Below, piece after piece: positions 18,051-26,400 of a stretch of DNA of 64,000 nucleotides. The notes beneath the pieces are model-generated. The model had not been told where the DNA came from. It saw only the letters and a list, made by a program, of their open reading frames with translations, and did no database searches. A program made the position numbers and the translations under genes. How positions within the stretch are numbered: position 1 is the first letter of the stretch; every line of letters starts with the position of its first letter. The DNA is from Methyloversatilis sp. (GTDB lineage Bacteria; Pseudomonadota; Gammaproteobacteria; Burkholderiales; Rhodocyclaceae), in the NCBI GenBank assembly GCA_017984755.1, contig JAGNYW010000002.1:62001-126000 (forward strand), written 5' to 3'.

Positions 18051-18860
18051 ATGTTTCTGCAACGCAGACAATTCATCGCCAACGGCAGCCTGCTGCTCGG
18101 CCTTCTTGCCGGCGCCGGCCCGTTCGCTGCCCCTTCCGCACGCGCGGCGTCTGCCGACCGGGCCGCGTTTGCGGCAGCCAGGCTCGACGACGCATTTCGC
18201 GCGCTGGGCGCTGGGCAACCGACCACCTCGCGCGACATCCAGATCAATGGCCCCGATGTCGCCGAAGACGGCGCCGTGGTGCCGATCACCGTTTCGGCCA
18301 ATCTGCCCGGCGTCCAGAGCATTGCGATTCTGGTCGAAAAGAACCGGACCGCGCTGACCGCGCAGTTCACGCTGCCCGAGGGCACGGCCGCGTTCATCAA
18401 CACGCGCATCAAGATGTCCGAAGCATCGCGCGTAATCGCGCTGGTGCGCACGCCGGCCGGGTTCTTCATGAATGCACGCGAAATCCGCGTCACCCAGGGC
18501 GGCTGCGGACCGGGCGACCCGGTCCGGGCCAACGCCGCCTCCGGGGAAGGCCCCGCGGCCACGCGCATTCGCGCGAGCGTGGCTGGCGGCGAGACGGAAA
18601 TCAAGGCCCTGATGAGTCACGACATGGAAACCGGGCAGCGCAAGGATGCGAACGGGGCACTGATCCCGGCGCATCACATCACCGACCTGTCGGTCACGCA
18701 CAACGGCCGAGTTGTGCTGACCGCACAGTTCGGCACGGCGATTTCGCGCAACCCGTTCCTGCAGCTCCGCTTCAAGGGGGGCGCCCGGGGCGACAAGGTC
18801 GATCTGCACTGGACCGACAACCGGGGCATGCGCCGGAGCGACGAGACAGTCATCGGCTGA
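18051..18860 (+). CDS. soxYZ: SoxY-SoxZ fusion, sulfur-compound carrier (quinoprotein-dehydrogenase-associated SoxYZ-like type)
   Basis: The 269-residue precursor has a signal peptide with a twin-arginine-like start (QRRQFIANGSLLLGLLAG, cleavage near ARA at 32). Residues about 40-160 are a SoxY domain ending in VTQGGCGPGD; Cys152 corresponds to the sulfur-carrying cysteine of the SoxY GGCGG tail. Residues about 165-269 are a SoxZ domain (IKALMSHDMETGQRKDANG, IPAHHITDLSV, VDLHWTDNRG). In classical Sox systems these are two proteins; fusions are known as SoxYZ-like carriers near quinoprotein dehydrogenases. No soxA, soxX, soxB, soxCD or PQQ dehydrogenase is in the window. It is divergent from the fccAB-like pair. 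Confidence 0.85.
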   Translation: MFLQRRQFIANGSLLLGLLAGAGPFAAPSARAASADRAAFAAARLDDAFRALGAGQPTTSRDIQINGPDVAEDGAVVPITVSANLPGVQSIAILVEKNRTALTAQFTLPEGTAAFINTRIKMSEASRVIALVRTPAGFFMNAREIRVTQGGCGPGDPVRANAASGEGPAATRIRASVAGGETEIKALMSHDMETGQRKDANGALIPAHHITDLSVTHNGRVVLTAQFGTAISRNPFLQLRFKGGARGDKVDLHWTDNRGMRRSDETVIG

Positions 18861-18898
18861 GGCGCATGCAGGACGGCCGGCACGCACTCCGCCGTCTA

Positions 18899-19987
18899 TC
18901 AGGTGTTCTGCACCACGATGCTCGGGAATTTCGCGCTCATGTCCTTGCCCTTGTCGGCGATCTTGACCGCCACCTTGCGCGCGATGTCGCGGTAGATTTC
19001 CGCCACGCGCCCATCCGGATCGGACACCACGGTCGGTTTGCCGGAATCGGCCTGTTCGCGTATCTGCATCGCCAGCGGCAGCGAACCCAGCACTTCCAGC
19101 CCGTAGTCCGCGGCCATGCGCGCGCCGCCGCCCTCGCCGAAGATGTGTTCCTCGTGGCCGCACTTGGAACATGTGTGGATGCTCATGTTCTCGACGATGC
19201 CGAGGATGGGTATGCCCACCTTCTCGAACATCTTGAGACCCTTGCGCGCGTCCAGCAGCGCGATGTCCTGCGGCGTCGTGACGATGACCGCGCCGGTCAC
19301 CGGCACCTTCTGCGCCAGCGTGAGCTGGATGTCACCGGTGCCCGGGGGCATGTCGATGACGAGGTAATCGACGTCATCCCAGCGCGTTTCGGTCAACAGC
19401 TGTTCCAGCGCGGACGTGACCATGGGGCCGCGCCACACCATCGGCGTTTCGACGTCGATCAGAAAACCGATCGACATCGCCTGCAGGCCGTAGGCCATCA
19501 TCGGGCTGAGCGACTTGCCGTCCGGCGAATCGGGGCGGCCGCTGATGCCCAGCATCTGCGGCTGCGACGGACCATAGATGTCGGCGTCCAGCAGCCCCAC
19601 GCTGGCGCCTTCTGCAGCCAGCGCCAGCGCCAGGTTGACTGCGGTCGTGCTCTTGCCGACGCCGCCCTTGCCGGAGGCGACGGCGATGATGTTCTTCACG
19701 CCGGGCAGCAGCTTCACGCCGCGCTGCACCGTGTGCGACACGATTTTCTGCGACATGCTGACGCTCACGTTGCCTACGCCCGGAATGGCACGCAGGCAGG
19801 CAATCGCTAGCCGACGCAGGTGATCCATCTGGCTTTTCGCCGGATAGCCGAGTTCGATGTCGACCGCCACATCGGTGTCGTCGATGCGGATGTTCTTCGC
19901 GCTGCGCGTCGCAATGAAATCCTTGCCGGTATTCGGATCGATCAGTTCCTTGAGCGCACTCTGGACCTGGGCTTCGGTGATGGACAT
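18899..19987 (-). CDS. mrp: Iron-sulfur cluster carrier Mrp/ApbC
   Basis: The 362-residue protein has an N-terminal DUF59/MIP18 domain (ALKELIDPNTGKDFI) and a ParA/MinD-like ATPase that binds and delivers Fe-S clusters. The deviant Walker A is GKGGVGKST, followed by LLDADIYGPSQPQMLG and DYLVIDMPPGTGD; the cluster-binding CxxC is in TCSKCGHEEHIFGEGGG. Length matches E. coli Mrp (369). It is convergent with soxYZ (38-bp gap) and divergent from metG, a pairing common in proteobacteria. An IscR-like site lies 58 nt upstream of its start. Confidence 0.96.
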   Translation of the reverse strand: MSITEAQVQSALKELIDPNTGKDFIATRSAKNIRIDDTDVAVDIELGYPAKSQMDHLRRLAIACLRAIPGVGNVSVSMSQKIVSHTVQRGVKLLPGVKNIIAVASGKGGVGKSTTAVNLALALAAEGASVGLLDADIYGPSQPQMLGISGRPDSPDGKSLSPMMAYGLQAMSIGFLIDVETPMVWRGPMVTSALEQLLTETRWDDVDYLVIDMPPGTGDIQLTLAQKVPVTGAVIVTTPQDIALLDARKGLKMFEKVGIPILGIVENMSIHTCSKCGHEEHIFGEGGGARMAADYGLEVLGSLPLAMQIREQADSGKPTVVSDPDGRVAEIYRDIARKVAVKIADKGKDMSAKFPSIVVQNT

Positions 19988-20045
19988 GTTGACTCCGGAC
20001 GATGACTGACCCGCCGACGCGCCTCATGCGCAACAGTCGCGGGCA

Positions 20046-20070
20046 ATACCTGATTGATTTACTCCAGTTT
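20046..20070. promoter_or_regulatory. IscR type-1-like binding site upstream of mrp
   Basis: Compared by eye with the published 25-nt type-1 IscR consensus (ATASYYGACT, five degenerate positions, then AGTCRRSTAT), this site agrees at 21 of 25 positions, including the first eight. It lies in the 175-bp divergent region, 58 nt from the mrp start and 92 nt from the metG start. IscR represses iron-sulfur biogenesis genes when its own cluster is loaded, so control of mrp makes biological sense. IscR itself is not in the window. Confidence 0.5.
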
Positions 20071-20162
20071 AACCGATCCCGAGCCATCCACATCCCGGAA
20101 GCGGACGCGCGGGCAGTAGAATTACGGGTTTTCCCGCTTTGGCCTCCACCTCGCCCGCCGCC

Positions 20163-22313
20163 ATGTCCCGCCGCCGCCTGCTCGTCACCAGCGCCCTGCC
20201 CTACGCCAACGGCGCCATCCATCTCGGCCATCTGGTCGAATACATACAGACCGACATCTGGGTCCGCTTTCAGCGCATGCGCGGTCACGAGGTGCATTAC
20301 GTAGGTGCCGACGACCAGCACGGTACCCCGATCATGCTGCGCGCCGAAAAGGAAGGCATCACGCCGCGCGCCCTGGTGGAGCGCGTGCTGCACGAACACG
20401 CCCGCGACTTCTTCGGCGGGCTGCAGACGCAGGCAGCGTGGAAAGCCGGTCAGGGTGATCTGAGCGGCTTTCTGGTCAGTTTCGACAACTATCACGAGAC
20501 CGATTCCGACGAGAACCGCGCTTTCTGCGAGGACATCTACGGCAAGCTCAAAGCTTCCGACCTGATCGCCCGGCGCTCGGTCGAACAGTTCTACGACCCG
20601 GTGAAGGACATGTTCCTGCCGGACCGCTTCATCAAGGGCGAGTGCCCGAAGTGCGGCGCCAAGGACCAGTACGGCGACTCGTGCGAGGTGTGCGGCGCAA
20701 CGTATGCACCGACCGAACTGAAGAACGCTTACTCGGTGGTGTCCGGCGCCGCACCTGAGCGCCGCGCCAGCGAACACCACTTCTTCCGCCTGTCGGCGCC
20801 GCCGTGCGAACAGTTCCTGCGTGACTTCACGCAGGGCTCGAACCGGCTGCAGCCGGAAGCCGCCAACAAGATGAAGGAGTGGCTGGGCGAGCCGGGCGAC
20901 GGAAAGCTCTCGGACTGGGACATCTCGCGCGACGCACCCTATTTCGGCTTCCGCATCCCGGGCACCGACAACAAGTTCTTCTACGTCTGGCTGGATGCGC
21001 CGGTCGGCTACTTCGGCAGCTTCCGCAATTACGTGGCGAAGCAGAACGCGCTGGGCAACCCGCTCGCCGAAGCGGACTTCCTCGATGCTGCGGGCGCGAA
21101 GGTTGCCGGCACGGAAATGGTGCATTTCATCGGCAAGGACATCCTGTACTTCCACGCGCTGTTCTGGCCGGCCATGCTGGAACATTCCGGCTACCGCACG
21201 CCGACCCAGATCAACGCGCACGGCTTCCTCACCGTGAACGGCGAGAAGATGAGCAAGAGCCGCGGCACCTTCATCACCGCGCAGAGCTACCTCGACCTCG
21301 GCATGAATCCGGAATGGCTGCGCTACTACTACGCCGCCAAGCTCAACGGGTCGATGGAGGACATCGATCTCAACCTCGACGACTTCGTGGCACGGGTGAA
21401 TTCCGATCTGGTCGGCAAGTACATCAACATCGCCAGCCGTTGCGCCGGCTTCATCACCAAGCGTTTCGGCGGCAGACTGGCGGCGCCGGCCGTGCCCTTC
21501 CACTGGCATGAAGTGTCGATCCGCGATGCCTACGAATCACGTGACTACGCCCGCGCGCTGCGCGAGGTGATGGCCTGCGCAGATCAGGCGAATGTATTCG
21601 TGAATGACCACGCGCCCTGGGTGCTGGCCAAGCAGGACGGTGAGGACGAGAAGCTGCAGTCGGTATGCAGCACCGCACTCGAACTGTTCCGCCAGCTGTC
21701 GGTGCTGCTCAAGCCGGTGCTGCCGCATCTGGTTGCCGAGGTCGAACGCTTCCTCAACATCGCTCCGCTGGGCTGGGACGATTTCGGCAGCACGCTCGGC
21801 ACCGGCCACACGATCAATGAATACAAACACCTGATGACCCGCATCGACCCGAAACAGGTCATCGCACTGGTCGACGCCAACAAGGAAACCCTCGTGAGCT
21901 CGCAACCCTCCGCACCCGCCGCCGAACCGGTGAAAACGCCCGAAGCTGCTGCCGCCGCACCAGCGGCCACGGCGGCGCACATTTCGATCGACGACTTCTC
22001 GAAGGTCGAACTGCGCATCGCGAAGATCGTCGCTGCCGACCACGTAGAGGGCGCCGACAAGCTGCTGCGCCTGCAGCTGGACATCGGAGAGAAGAAGCCC
22101 CGTCAGGTATTCGCCGGCATCAAGTCGGCCTACGACCCCGCCCTGCTGGTCGGCCGCCTCACCGTGATGGTGGCCAATCTGGCGCCGCGCAAGATGAAAT
22201 TCGGCATGTCCGAAGGCATGGTGCTGGCAGCCTCCGACGACAGGGGTGAAGTGCCGGGCCTGTTCATCCTGTCGCCTGACAGCGGTGCCGCGCCGGGCAT
22301 GCGCGTCAAATAG
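20163..22313 (+). CDS. metG: Methionyl-tRNA synthetase
   Basis: The 716-residue enzyme charges tRNA-Met. The class I signature is [16 protein letters not shown], the zinc knuckle [19 protein letters not shown], and the KMSKS loop [13 protein letters not shown] Pro/Ala-rich linker near residue 590-610 joins a C-terminal EMAP/Trbp111-type tRNA-binding and dimerisation domain ([33 protein letters not shown]). ATG 20163 gives the standard N terminus [17 protein letters not shown]. acyP follows 2 nt after the stop. Confidence 0.98.
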   Translation: MSRRRLLVTSALPYANGAIHLGHLVEYIQTDIWVRFQRMRGHEVHYVGADDQHGTPIMLRAEKEGITPRALVERVLHEHARDFFGGLQTQAAWKAGQGDLSGFLVSFDNYHETDSDENRAFCEDIYGKLKASDLIARRSVEQFYDPVKDMFLPDRFIKGECPKCGAKDQYGDSCEVCGATYAPTELKNAYSVVSGAAPERRASEHHFFRLSAPPCEQFLRDFTQGSNRLQPEAANKMKEWLGEPGDGKLSDWDISRDAPYFGFRIPGTDNKFFYVWLDAPVGYFGSFRNYVAKQNALGNPLAEADFLDAAGAKVAGTEMVHFIGKDILYFHALFWPAMLEHSGYRTPTQINAHGFLTVNGEKMSKSRGTFITAQSYLDLGMNPEWLRYYYAAKLNGSMEDIDLNLDDFVARVNSDLVGKYINIASRCAGFITKRFGGRLAAPAVPFHWHEVSIRDAYESRDYARALREVMACADQANVFVNDHAPWVLAKQDGEDEKLQSVCSTALELFRQLSVLLKPVLPHLVAEVERFLNIAPLGWDDFGSTLGTGHTINEYKHLMTRIDPKQVIALVDANKETLVSSQPSAPAAEPVKTPEAAAAAPAATAAHISIDDFSKVELRIAKIVAADHVEGADKLLRLQLDIGEKKPRQVFAGIKSAYDPALLVGRLTVMVANLAPRKMKFGMSEGMVLAASDDRGEVPGLFILSPDSGAAPGMRVK

Positions 22314-22315
22314 TC

Positions 22316-22609
22316 ATGGATGATGCCGGAGTCGAAGCCCTGCATTTCGCCATTCGCGGCCGCGTGCAGGGCGTCGGCTTCCGTTACGCCATGACCGTCG
22401 AAGCGCGGCGGCTCGGCTTGACCGGCTGGGTGCGCAATCGACGGGACGGTTCGGTGGAAGCTTTCGCGTGCGGCGTTCCCGCGGCGCTCGACGCACTGGT
22501 GGAATGGGCCGAACGCGGCCCGCCAGGTGCGCACATCGACGAATGTCTGATCGCCCCGATCAGCGCCGACACCGCACTGCAAGACTTCGCCCGGCGCCCG
22601 ACCGTCTGA
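22316..22609 (+). CDS. acyP: Acylphosphatase
   Basis: The 97-residue enzyme hydrolyses carboxyl-phosphate bonds of acylphosphates. The active-site arginine is in RGRVQGVGFRYAMTVEA and the asparagine in GWVRNRRDGSVEAFACG, both in canonical order. It begins 2 nt after metG and is probably translated from the same mRNA. Its stop codon lies within a hairpin (22608-22631). Confidence 0.93.
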   Translation: MDDAGVEALHFAIRGRVQGVGFRYAMTVEARRLGLTGWVRNRRDGSVEAFACGVPAALDALVEWAERGPPGAHIDECLIAPISADTALQDFARRPTV

Positions 22610-22662
22610 GCTTTTTCCACTCGAAAAGCTCTCCGGATGGTGCACTGCCGCCATGGCAGTGC
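22608..22662. repeat. Two consecutive perfect hairpins downstream of acyP
   Basis: The first pairs GAGCTTTT (22608-22615) with AAAAGCTC (22624-22631) and contains the last bases of the acyP stop codon. The second pairs GCACTGCC (22642-22649) with GGCAGTGC (22655-22662) across a 5-nt loop. Neither has a clear T-run, so they may act as rho-assisted terminators or mRNA-stabilising structures before the next gene at 22746. Confidence 0.5.
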
Positions 22663-22745
22663 GTCAAGACATCCGGCGCAGGCCGGTCTAGTCTCCGTTT
22701 CAGGCGCGCGCACGGACGCGACCCACATCTGTGGAGGAGACAACC

Positions 22746-23189
22746 ATGCTGCCAATGGAGGAAGCGTGTTTTCGCGCCGTGCTGCGCGCCTGCCAGGATC
22801 ACGCCGATGCGTTGCTCGCGCGCGGCGACCCGCCCCGTCCCACCGCACTGATCGCCCACCTCGAGCAGGGCCGCATCCAGGCTGCGGCGCTGGCACACGT
22901 CGACATGCTCGACGAATCCGCCGTCACGCGTTTCGTGCAGGAAACCGTGGCGCAGCCCGAGATCGATGTGGTCGGCCTGAGCTGCCTGCTTCAACTTGCC
23001 GAATTCGACGACGAGCAGCCCGATGATGCGCCGGTCACGCGCGACGTCGTGGTCATCTATCTGGTGTCGAAGGAACGCGAAACCTGGGTCGCCAACGACA
23101 TCGACACGACAGCCGGCCGGCTGATGCGCGGTACGCTCGACCTGACCCGCGGCAGCCATACCTTCATCGCAACGCACACACTGCACTGA
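22746..23189 (+). CDS. Conserved-looking small protein of unknown function
   Basis: The 147-residue cytoplasmic protein has no signal peptide or membrane segment. The start is set by a perfect GGAGGAG seven nt before ATG 22746. The N-terminal half is helical and acidic (RAVLRACQDHADALLARGD, DESAVTRFVQETVAQPEIDVV); the second half is beta-rich (VVVIYLVSKERETWVANDID, LDLTRGSHTFIATHTLH). I do not recognise a family. It stands alone between acyP and the convergent pbpC. The strong ribosome-binding site and normal codon use suggest a real gene. Confidence 0.7.
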   Translation: MLPMEEACFRAVLRACQDHADALLARGDPPRPTALIAHLEQGRIQAAALAHVDMLDESAVTRFVQETVAQPEIDVVGLSCLLQLAEFDDEQPDDAPVTRDVVVIYLVSKERETWVANDIDTTAGRLMRGTLDLTRGSHTFIATHTLH

Positions 23190-23214
23190 GTTCCGGCGAC
23201 AGCGGGCACCTGCG

Positions 23215-25290
23215 TCAGCGCGCGGCCGCCGGTTCCTGCGATGACTCGAGCCTCACTTCGAAATCGACCGACTGCAGCGGCACACCTTCGGCATCGATCA
23301 GCGTGAGCCGGTGCGCACCCGGACGCGGACTCCACAATGCGCGGCCTTCGACTGCCGGCAGTCGTTCACCGTTGATCTGCCAGGCGAGCCCCGGCACAGG
23401 CGGGCGGGCTTCCAGCAGCATCGCCTGCCGACCCGCCGGCAAATCCGCACTGACCAGCTTCACCCCGCTCACCGGCTGCACGATGCGCGGCCGGCCGTTC
23501 ACATCGCGCACATTCGCGTCGGCGAACGCCTGCTGGGTGCCACGCAGGAAATACTCTTCGCGCGCGGCTTCGATCTCCGGCTCGAACCGCACACTCACGC
23601 GCTCCAGACCGGCAGGCGCAGCGGCTGCCTCGACCGGCGGCGCGTCCAGCACATCCAGTACGGCATGCCATGCGTCGGCGGCCGGCTTCATCCCCCGCAA
23701 CGCGACCGTATGGCGCCGCGTGAAGCCGACCGACCACCAGGTCGCACCGTCTGCCGAGTGGCCGTTCATCACCGCAGCCCAGGGCCTGGCAGGCAGATCA
23801 CCCGGCACCGGGCGTGTCGCCAGCAGATCGGCGACGATCCAGGCCACGGGTGACGACCACAGCCGCTTGCCGGCGACCTCCGCGGCTGACTGGCGCGGTT
23901 CCAGCGTCCAGGCATTCCAGATGCCGTCGTTGACGAAGCTGCGATAGGCGTTCGCCAGTTCGATCAGGCTGGGCCGCGCGTCAACGGCGGATACCGATGC
24001 GACGCCATGTGCCTGCAGCAGCGCCGCCAGCGCATCGTCGCCCACCACGGCGCGCACGCGCAGTGCCGGAATCTCCGCCGCCAGCGCCAGTGCACGGCGC
24101 ACGCTGAGCGCGCCACGCGTTTCTACCCCGGTCAGGCCGGCCGGCAACGGCAGCGCGACGAAAGCCGGACTGTCGTCCAGCACCGAGGCGCCGGTCAGCC
24201 AGCGTTGATCGATGGCCATCCCGTACAGGAAGGGCTGCAGCGAACTGCCCGCCGACTGGCGCCGCAGCACGGCGTCGGTGTTGTCCGGCCCACCGCCCCA
24301 GACCCGCGCCTCGCCGGTCGCGTTGTCGAGCACGACAACTGCGGTGTGTGCGCGTGCGCTGCCCAGCGCCTGCAGCACGCGCCGCTGCAGGCGGGCATCC
24401 AGCGTGGTCATGCGCTGTTCACCCGGCTCCGTCAGCAGGCGCCGCGCCAGTGCTGGCGCGTCCTGCCAGCGCGGCTCGATGCGGTAGCGCTGCGACAGCA
24501 CATTGCCAGCCAGTTCGCGGATGCCCTCGCAGTCAGGTTCCGGCTTGAGACGCCGTGCAACGGCGCAGGCACGCGTCGCCACGCGTTCGGGCGACGCGTT
24601 CGGTCCACGCAGCAGGGCGGCAAGAATCAATGCTTCGCGGGGCTCGATCTCCTCCGGATCCTTGCCGAACAGCCCGCGTGTCGCTGCGGAAATGCCGCGC
24701 AGCTCGCTGCGGAAAGGCACCAGATTTAAATAAGCCTCGAGTATCTGTCCCTTGTTCCAGCTGCGTTCGATCTCGCGCGCCGCGGCCGCCTGATCCCATT
24801 TCTGGCTGACACTGCGCCGGGTGCCCTGCAGACGCAGCGCCGGGTCGATGAGACCGGCCAACTGCATGGTGAGCGTCGACGCACCCCTCGGACGGCGGCC
24901 TTCCAGCGTGCGCCACAGGTTGTCCCAGGTGGCGCCGGCCAGCGCCTGCCAGTCCACGCCTGTGTGATCGAGAAAGCGCTTGTCTTCGGCCACCAGCAGC
25001 GCACGCACCAGCGACGGCGACAACTCGCGTGCGCTCACCCAGTCGAGTCGCCGCTCGTTGAAGTCGACCCGCAGTTCGGCAAGCGGCTCGCCGTTTCGAT
25101 CGAGCAGGCGCGCCTCGGACGAGCGCCAGCCGCTGCGGACGGTATCGAAATCGGGTGCCAGCGCGAACACCGGGGTCGCGACAAGCAGCGCGATGACGAC
25201 AGTCGCGTGGCGCAGACGCCTCACGTCCGAACCATGAATCAAGTCAAAGATCGATCGCAGCCGCCGCGTCAGCTCGCGCACAGGGAACAC
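23215..25290 (-). CDS. pbpC: Penicillin-binding protein 1C with degenerate transpeptidase domain
   Basis: The 691-residue membrane protein has one N-terminal membrane helix (TVVIALLVATPVFAL). An intact GT51 glycosyltransferase domain follows, with catalytic Glu102 in LVAEDKRFLDHTGVDW and RGASTLTMQLAGL. The transpeptidase part aligns along its length with PBP1C, but all three catalytic motifs are changed: the SxxK tetrad reads SSLQ (residues 349-352), SxN reads AAE (404-406) and KTG reads MNG (508-510). A C-terminal BiPBP-like beta domain is present. It should therefore polymerise glycan but not cross-link it. The GTG start overlaps queD by 22 nt; GTG 25224 is an alternative. No alpha-2-macroglobulin partner is adjacent. 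Confidence 0.85.
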   Translation of the reverse strand: MFPVRELTRRLRSIFDLIHGSDVRRLRHATVVIALLVATPVFALAPDFDTVRSGWRSSEARLLDRNGEPLAELRVDFNERRLDWVSARELSPSLVRALLVAEDKRFLDHTGVDWQALAGATWDNLWRTLEGRRPRGASTLTMQLAGLIDPALRLQGTRRSVSQKWDQAAAAREIERSWNKGQILEAYLNLVPFRSELRGISAATRGLFGKDPEEIEPREALILAALLRGPNASPERVATRACAVARRLKPEPDCEGIRELAGNVLSQRYRIEPRWQDAPALARRLLTEPGEQRMTTLDARLQRRVLQALGSARAHTAVVVLDNATGEARVWGGGPDNTDAVLRRQSAGSSLQPFLYGMAIDQRWLTGASVLDDSPAFVALPLPAGLTGVETRGALSVRRALALAAEIPALRVRAVVGDDALAALLQAHGVASVSAVDARPSLIELANAYRSFVNDGIWNAWTLEPRQSAAEVAGKRLWSSPVAWIVADLLATRPVPGDLPARPWAAVMNGHSADGATWWSVGFTRRHTVALRGMKPAADAWHAVLDVLDAPPVEAAAAPAGLERVSVRFEPEIEAAREEYFLRGTQQAFADANVRDVNGRPRIVQPVSGVKLVSADLPAGRQAMLLEARPPVPGLAWQINGERLPAVEGRALWSPRPGAHRLTLIDAEGVPLQSVDFEVRLESSQEPAAAR

Positions 25291-25649
25291 TTGTCGCCGG
25301 AAGCCTGGCGTTCGACCGTGACACGTGCGAGTTGCGGCAGCTGCGGCGCAAGCGCGTGCCAGATGAACTGGCAGAGGTTCTCCAGCGTAGCCGGGCCGAG
25401 GCCGGTAACCTCATCGAGGAAGCGGTGATCGAGCGCGTCGCGCACGTCGCCCAGCGCGGCACGCAGCACTGCCAGATCGACCAGCATGCCGGTTTCGGGC
25501 GACGGTTCGCCGCGCAGCATCACTTCGGCGTGATACGTATGGCCGTGAATGCGCAGGCTCGATTCGCGCAGACCGGAGTCCTTCTCCAGTGCGCGGCGCA
25601 GGGTGTGGGCGGCTTCGAAGTAGAAGCGCTGACTGAGTTCGACGACCAT
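25269..25649 (-). CDS. queD: 6-carboxytetrahydropterin synthase-like protein (QueD family)
   Basis: The 126-residue protein belongs to the 6-pyruvoyl-tetrahydropterin synthase fold, which in queuosine synthesis converts dihydroneopterin triphosphate to 6-carboxytetrahydropterin. Zinc histidines are visible in YFEAAHTLRR and RIHGHTYHAEV, and the Asp-His pair in RDALDHRFLDEV. The cysteine that E. coli QueD has four residues before the first HGH histidine is a serine here (ESSLRIHGH). The adjacent queE supports the pathway. ATG 25649 (MVVELSQRFYFEAAH) is the natural start; the stop overlaps the pbpC start by 22 nt. Confidence 0.88.
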   Translation of the reverse strand: MVVELSQRFYFEAAHTLRRALEKDSGLRESSLRIHGHTYHAEVMLRGEPSPETGMLVDLAVLRAALGDVRDALDHRFLDEVTGLGPATLENLCQFIWHALAPQLPQLARVTVERQASGDKCSLCAS

Positions 25650-25683
25650 CTTTTGCAGTGTGCGATCCGGAAGAAACCGGCGT

Positions 25684-26316
25684 TCAGCGAATGCCGACCG
25701 CCTTGTGCGTCTGTACGCTGAGGCGCCAGCGCGGGTGCCGCATGCACCACTCGATGGCCCAGCGGCTGTTGTCGGCCGCCAGCACATTGTCCATCGGCTG
25801 TATCAGGAAATGCCGGAAGTCCCAGCTTGCCATCGTCGCCAGATCGAGCGAGGGCTGCGGCACGACCACCTTCAGTTCATGACCGGAACGCTGCACCACC
25901 GGGTTGCCGGCCTTGGGGCTGACGCAGATCCAGTCCAGGCCCGGCGGGGCCGCGATGGTGCCGTTGGTTTCGACGGCGATTTCAAAACCGCACGCATGCA
26001 GCGCGTCGATCAGCGCCGCATCGACCTGCAGCAGCGGCTCGCCGCCGGTCAGCACCACCAGGCGCCGGCCGCCTGCACCCGTCCAGCAGGCGGCAATGAC
26101 ATCGGCGAGCGCCGCTGCATCGTCATAGCGGCCGCCCAGCGTACCGTCCGTGCCGACGAAATCGGTGTCGCAGAAGTTGCATTGCGCCACCGCACGATCG
26201 GCTTCCCGACCGCTCCACAGGTTGCAGCCGGCAAAACGGCAGAACACCGCAGCGCGCCCGGCGTTCAGCCCCTCACCCTGCAGGGTGTAGAAAATTTCCT
26301 TGACCTGATAAGTCAC
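25684..26316 (-). CDS. queE: 7-carboxy-7-deazaguanine synthase QueE
   Basis: The 210-residue radical SAM enzyme converts 6-carboxytetrahydropterin to 7-carboxy-7-deazaguanine, the step after QueD. The cluster motif is the long CX14CX2C form (CRFAGCNLWSGREAD... CNFCDTDF), as in Burkholderia-type QueE, and VVLTGGEPLLQ binds the SAM. The start is GTG 26316, directly before the TYQVKEIFYTLQGEG core. queD follows 34 nt downstream. queC and queF are not in the window. Confidence 0.95.
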   Translation of the reverse strand: MTYQVKEIFYTLQGEGLNAGRAAVFCRFAGCNLWSGREADRAVAQCNFCDTDFVGTDGTLGGRYDDAAALADVIAACWTGAGGRRLVVLTGGEPLLQVDAALIDALHACGFEIAVETNGTIAAPPGLDWICVSPKAGNPVVQRSGHELKVVVPQPSLDLATMASWDFRHFLIQPMDNVLAADNSRWAIEWCMRHPRWRLSVQTHKAVGIR

Positions 26317-26400
26317 GACGGCTGCTTAAGCTGCAAAAAACCGGTTAGGGTAGGGGTTGCCGATCGTGAATTCAAGGTCGGCGGTCCTTTTACTGCTGCA

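Noticed and set aside
17927..19810. A 627-codon + strand frame across soxYZ and antisense to mrp
   Set aside because: It crosses two well-supported genes and translates to Arg/Pro/His-rich sequence without motifs.
26317..26400. Possible preQ1 riboswitch upstream of queE
   Set aside because: C-rich and A-rich tracts are present, but the required hairpin and pseudoknot order of preQ1-I could not be drawn.
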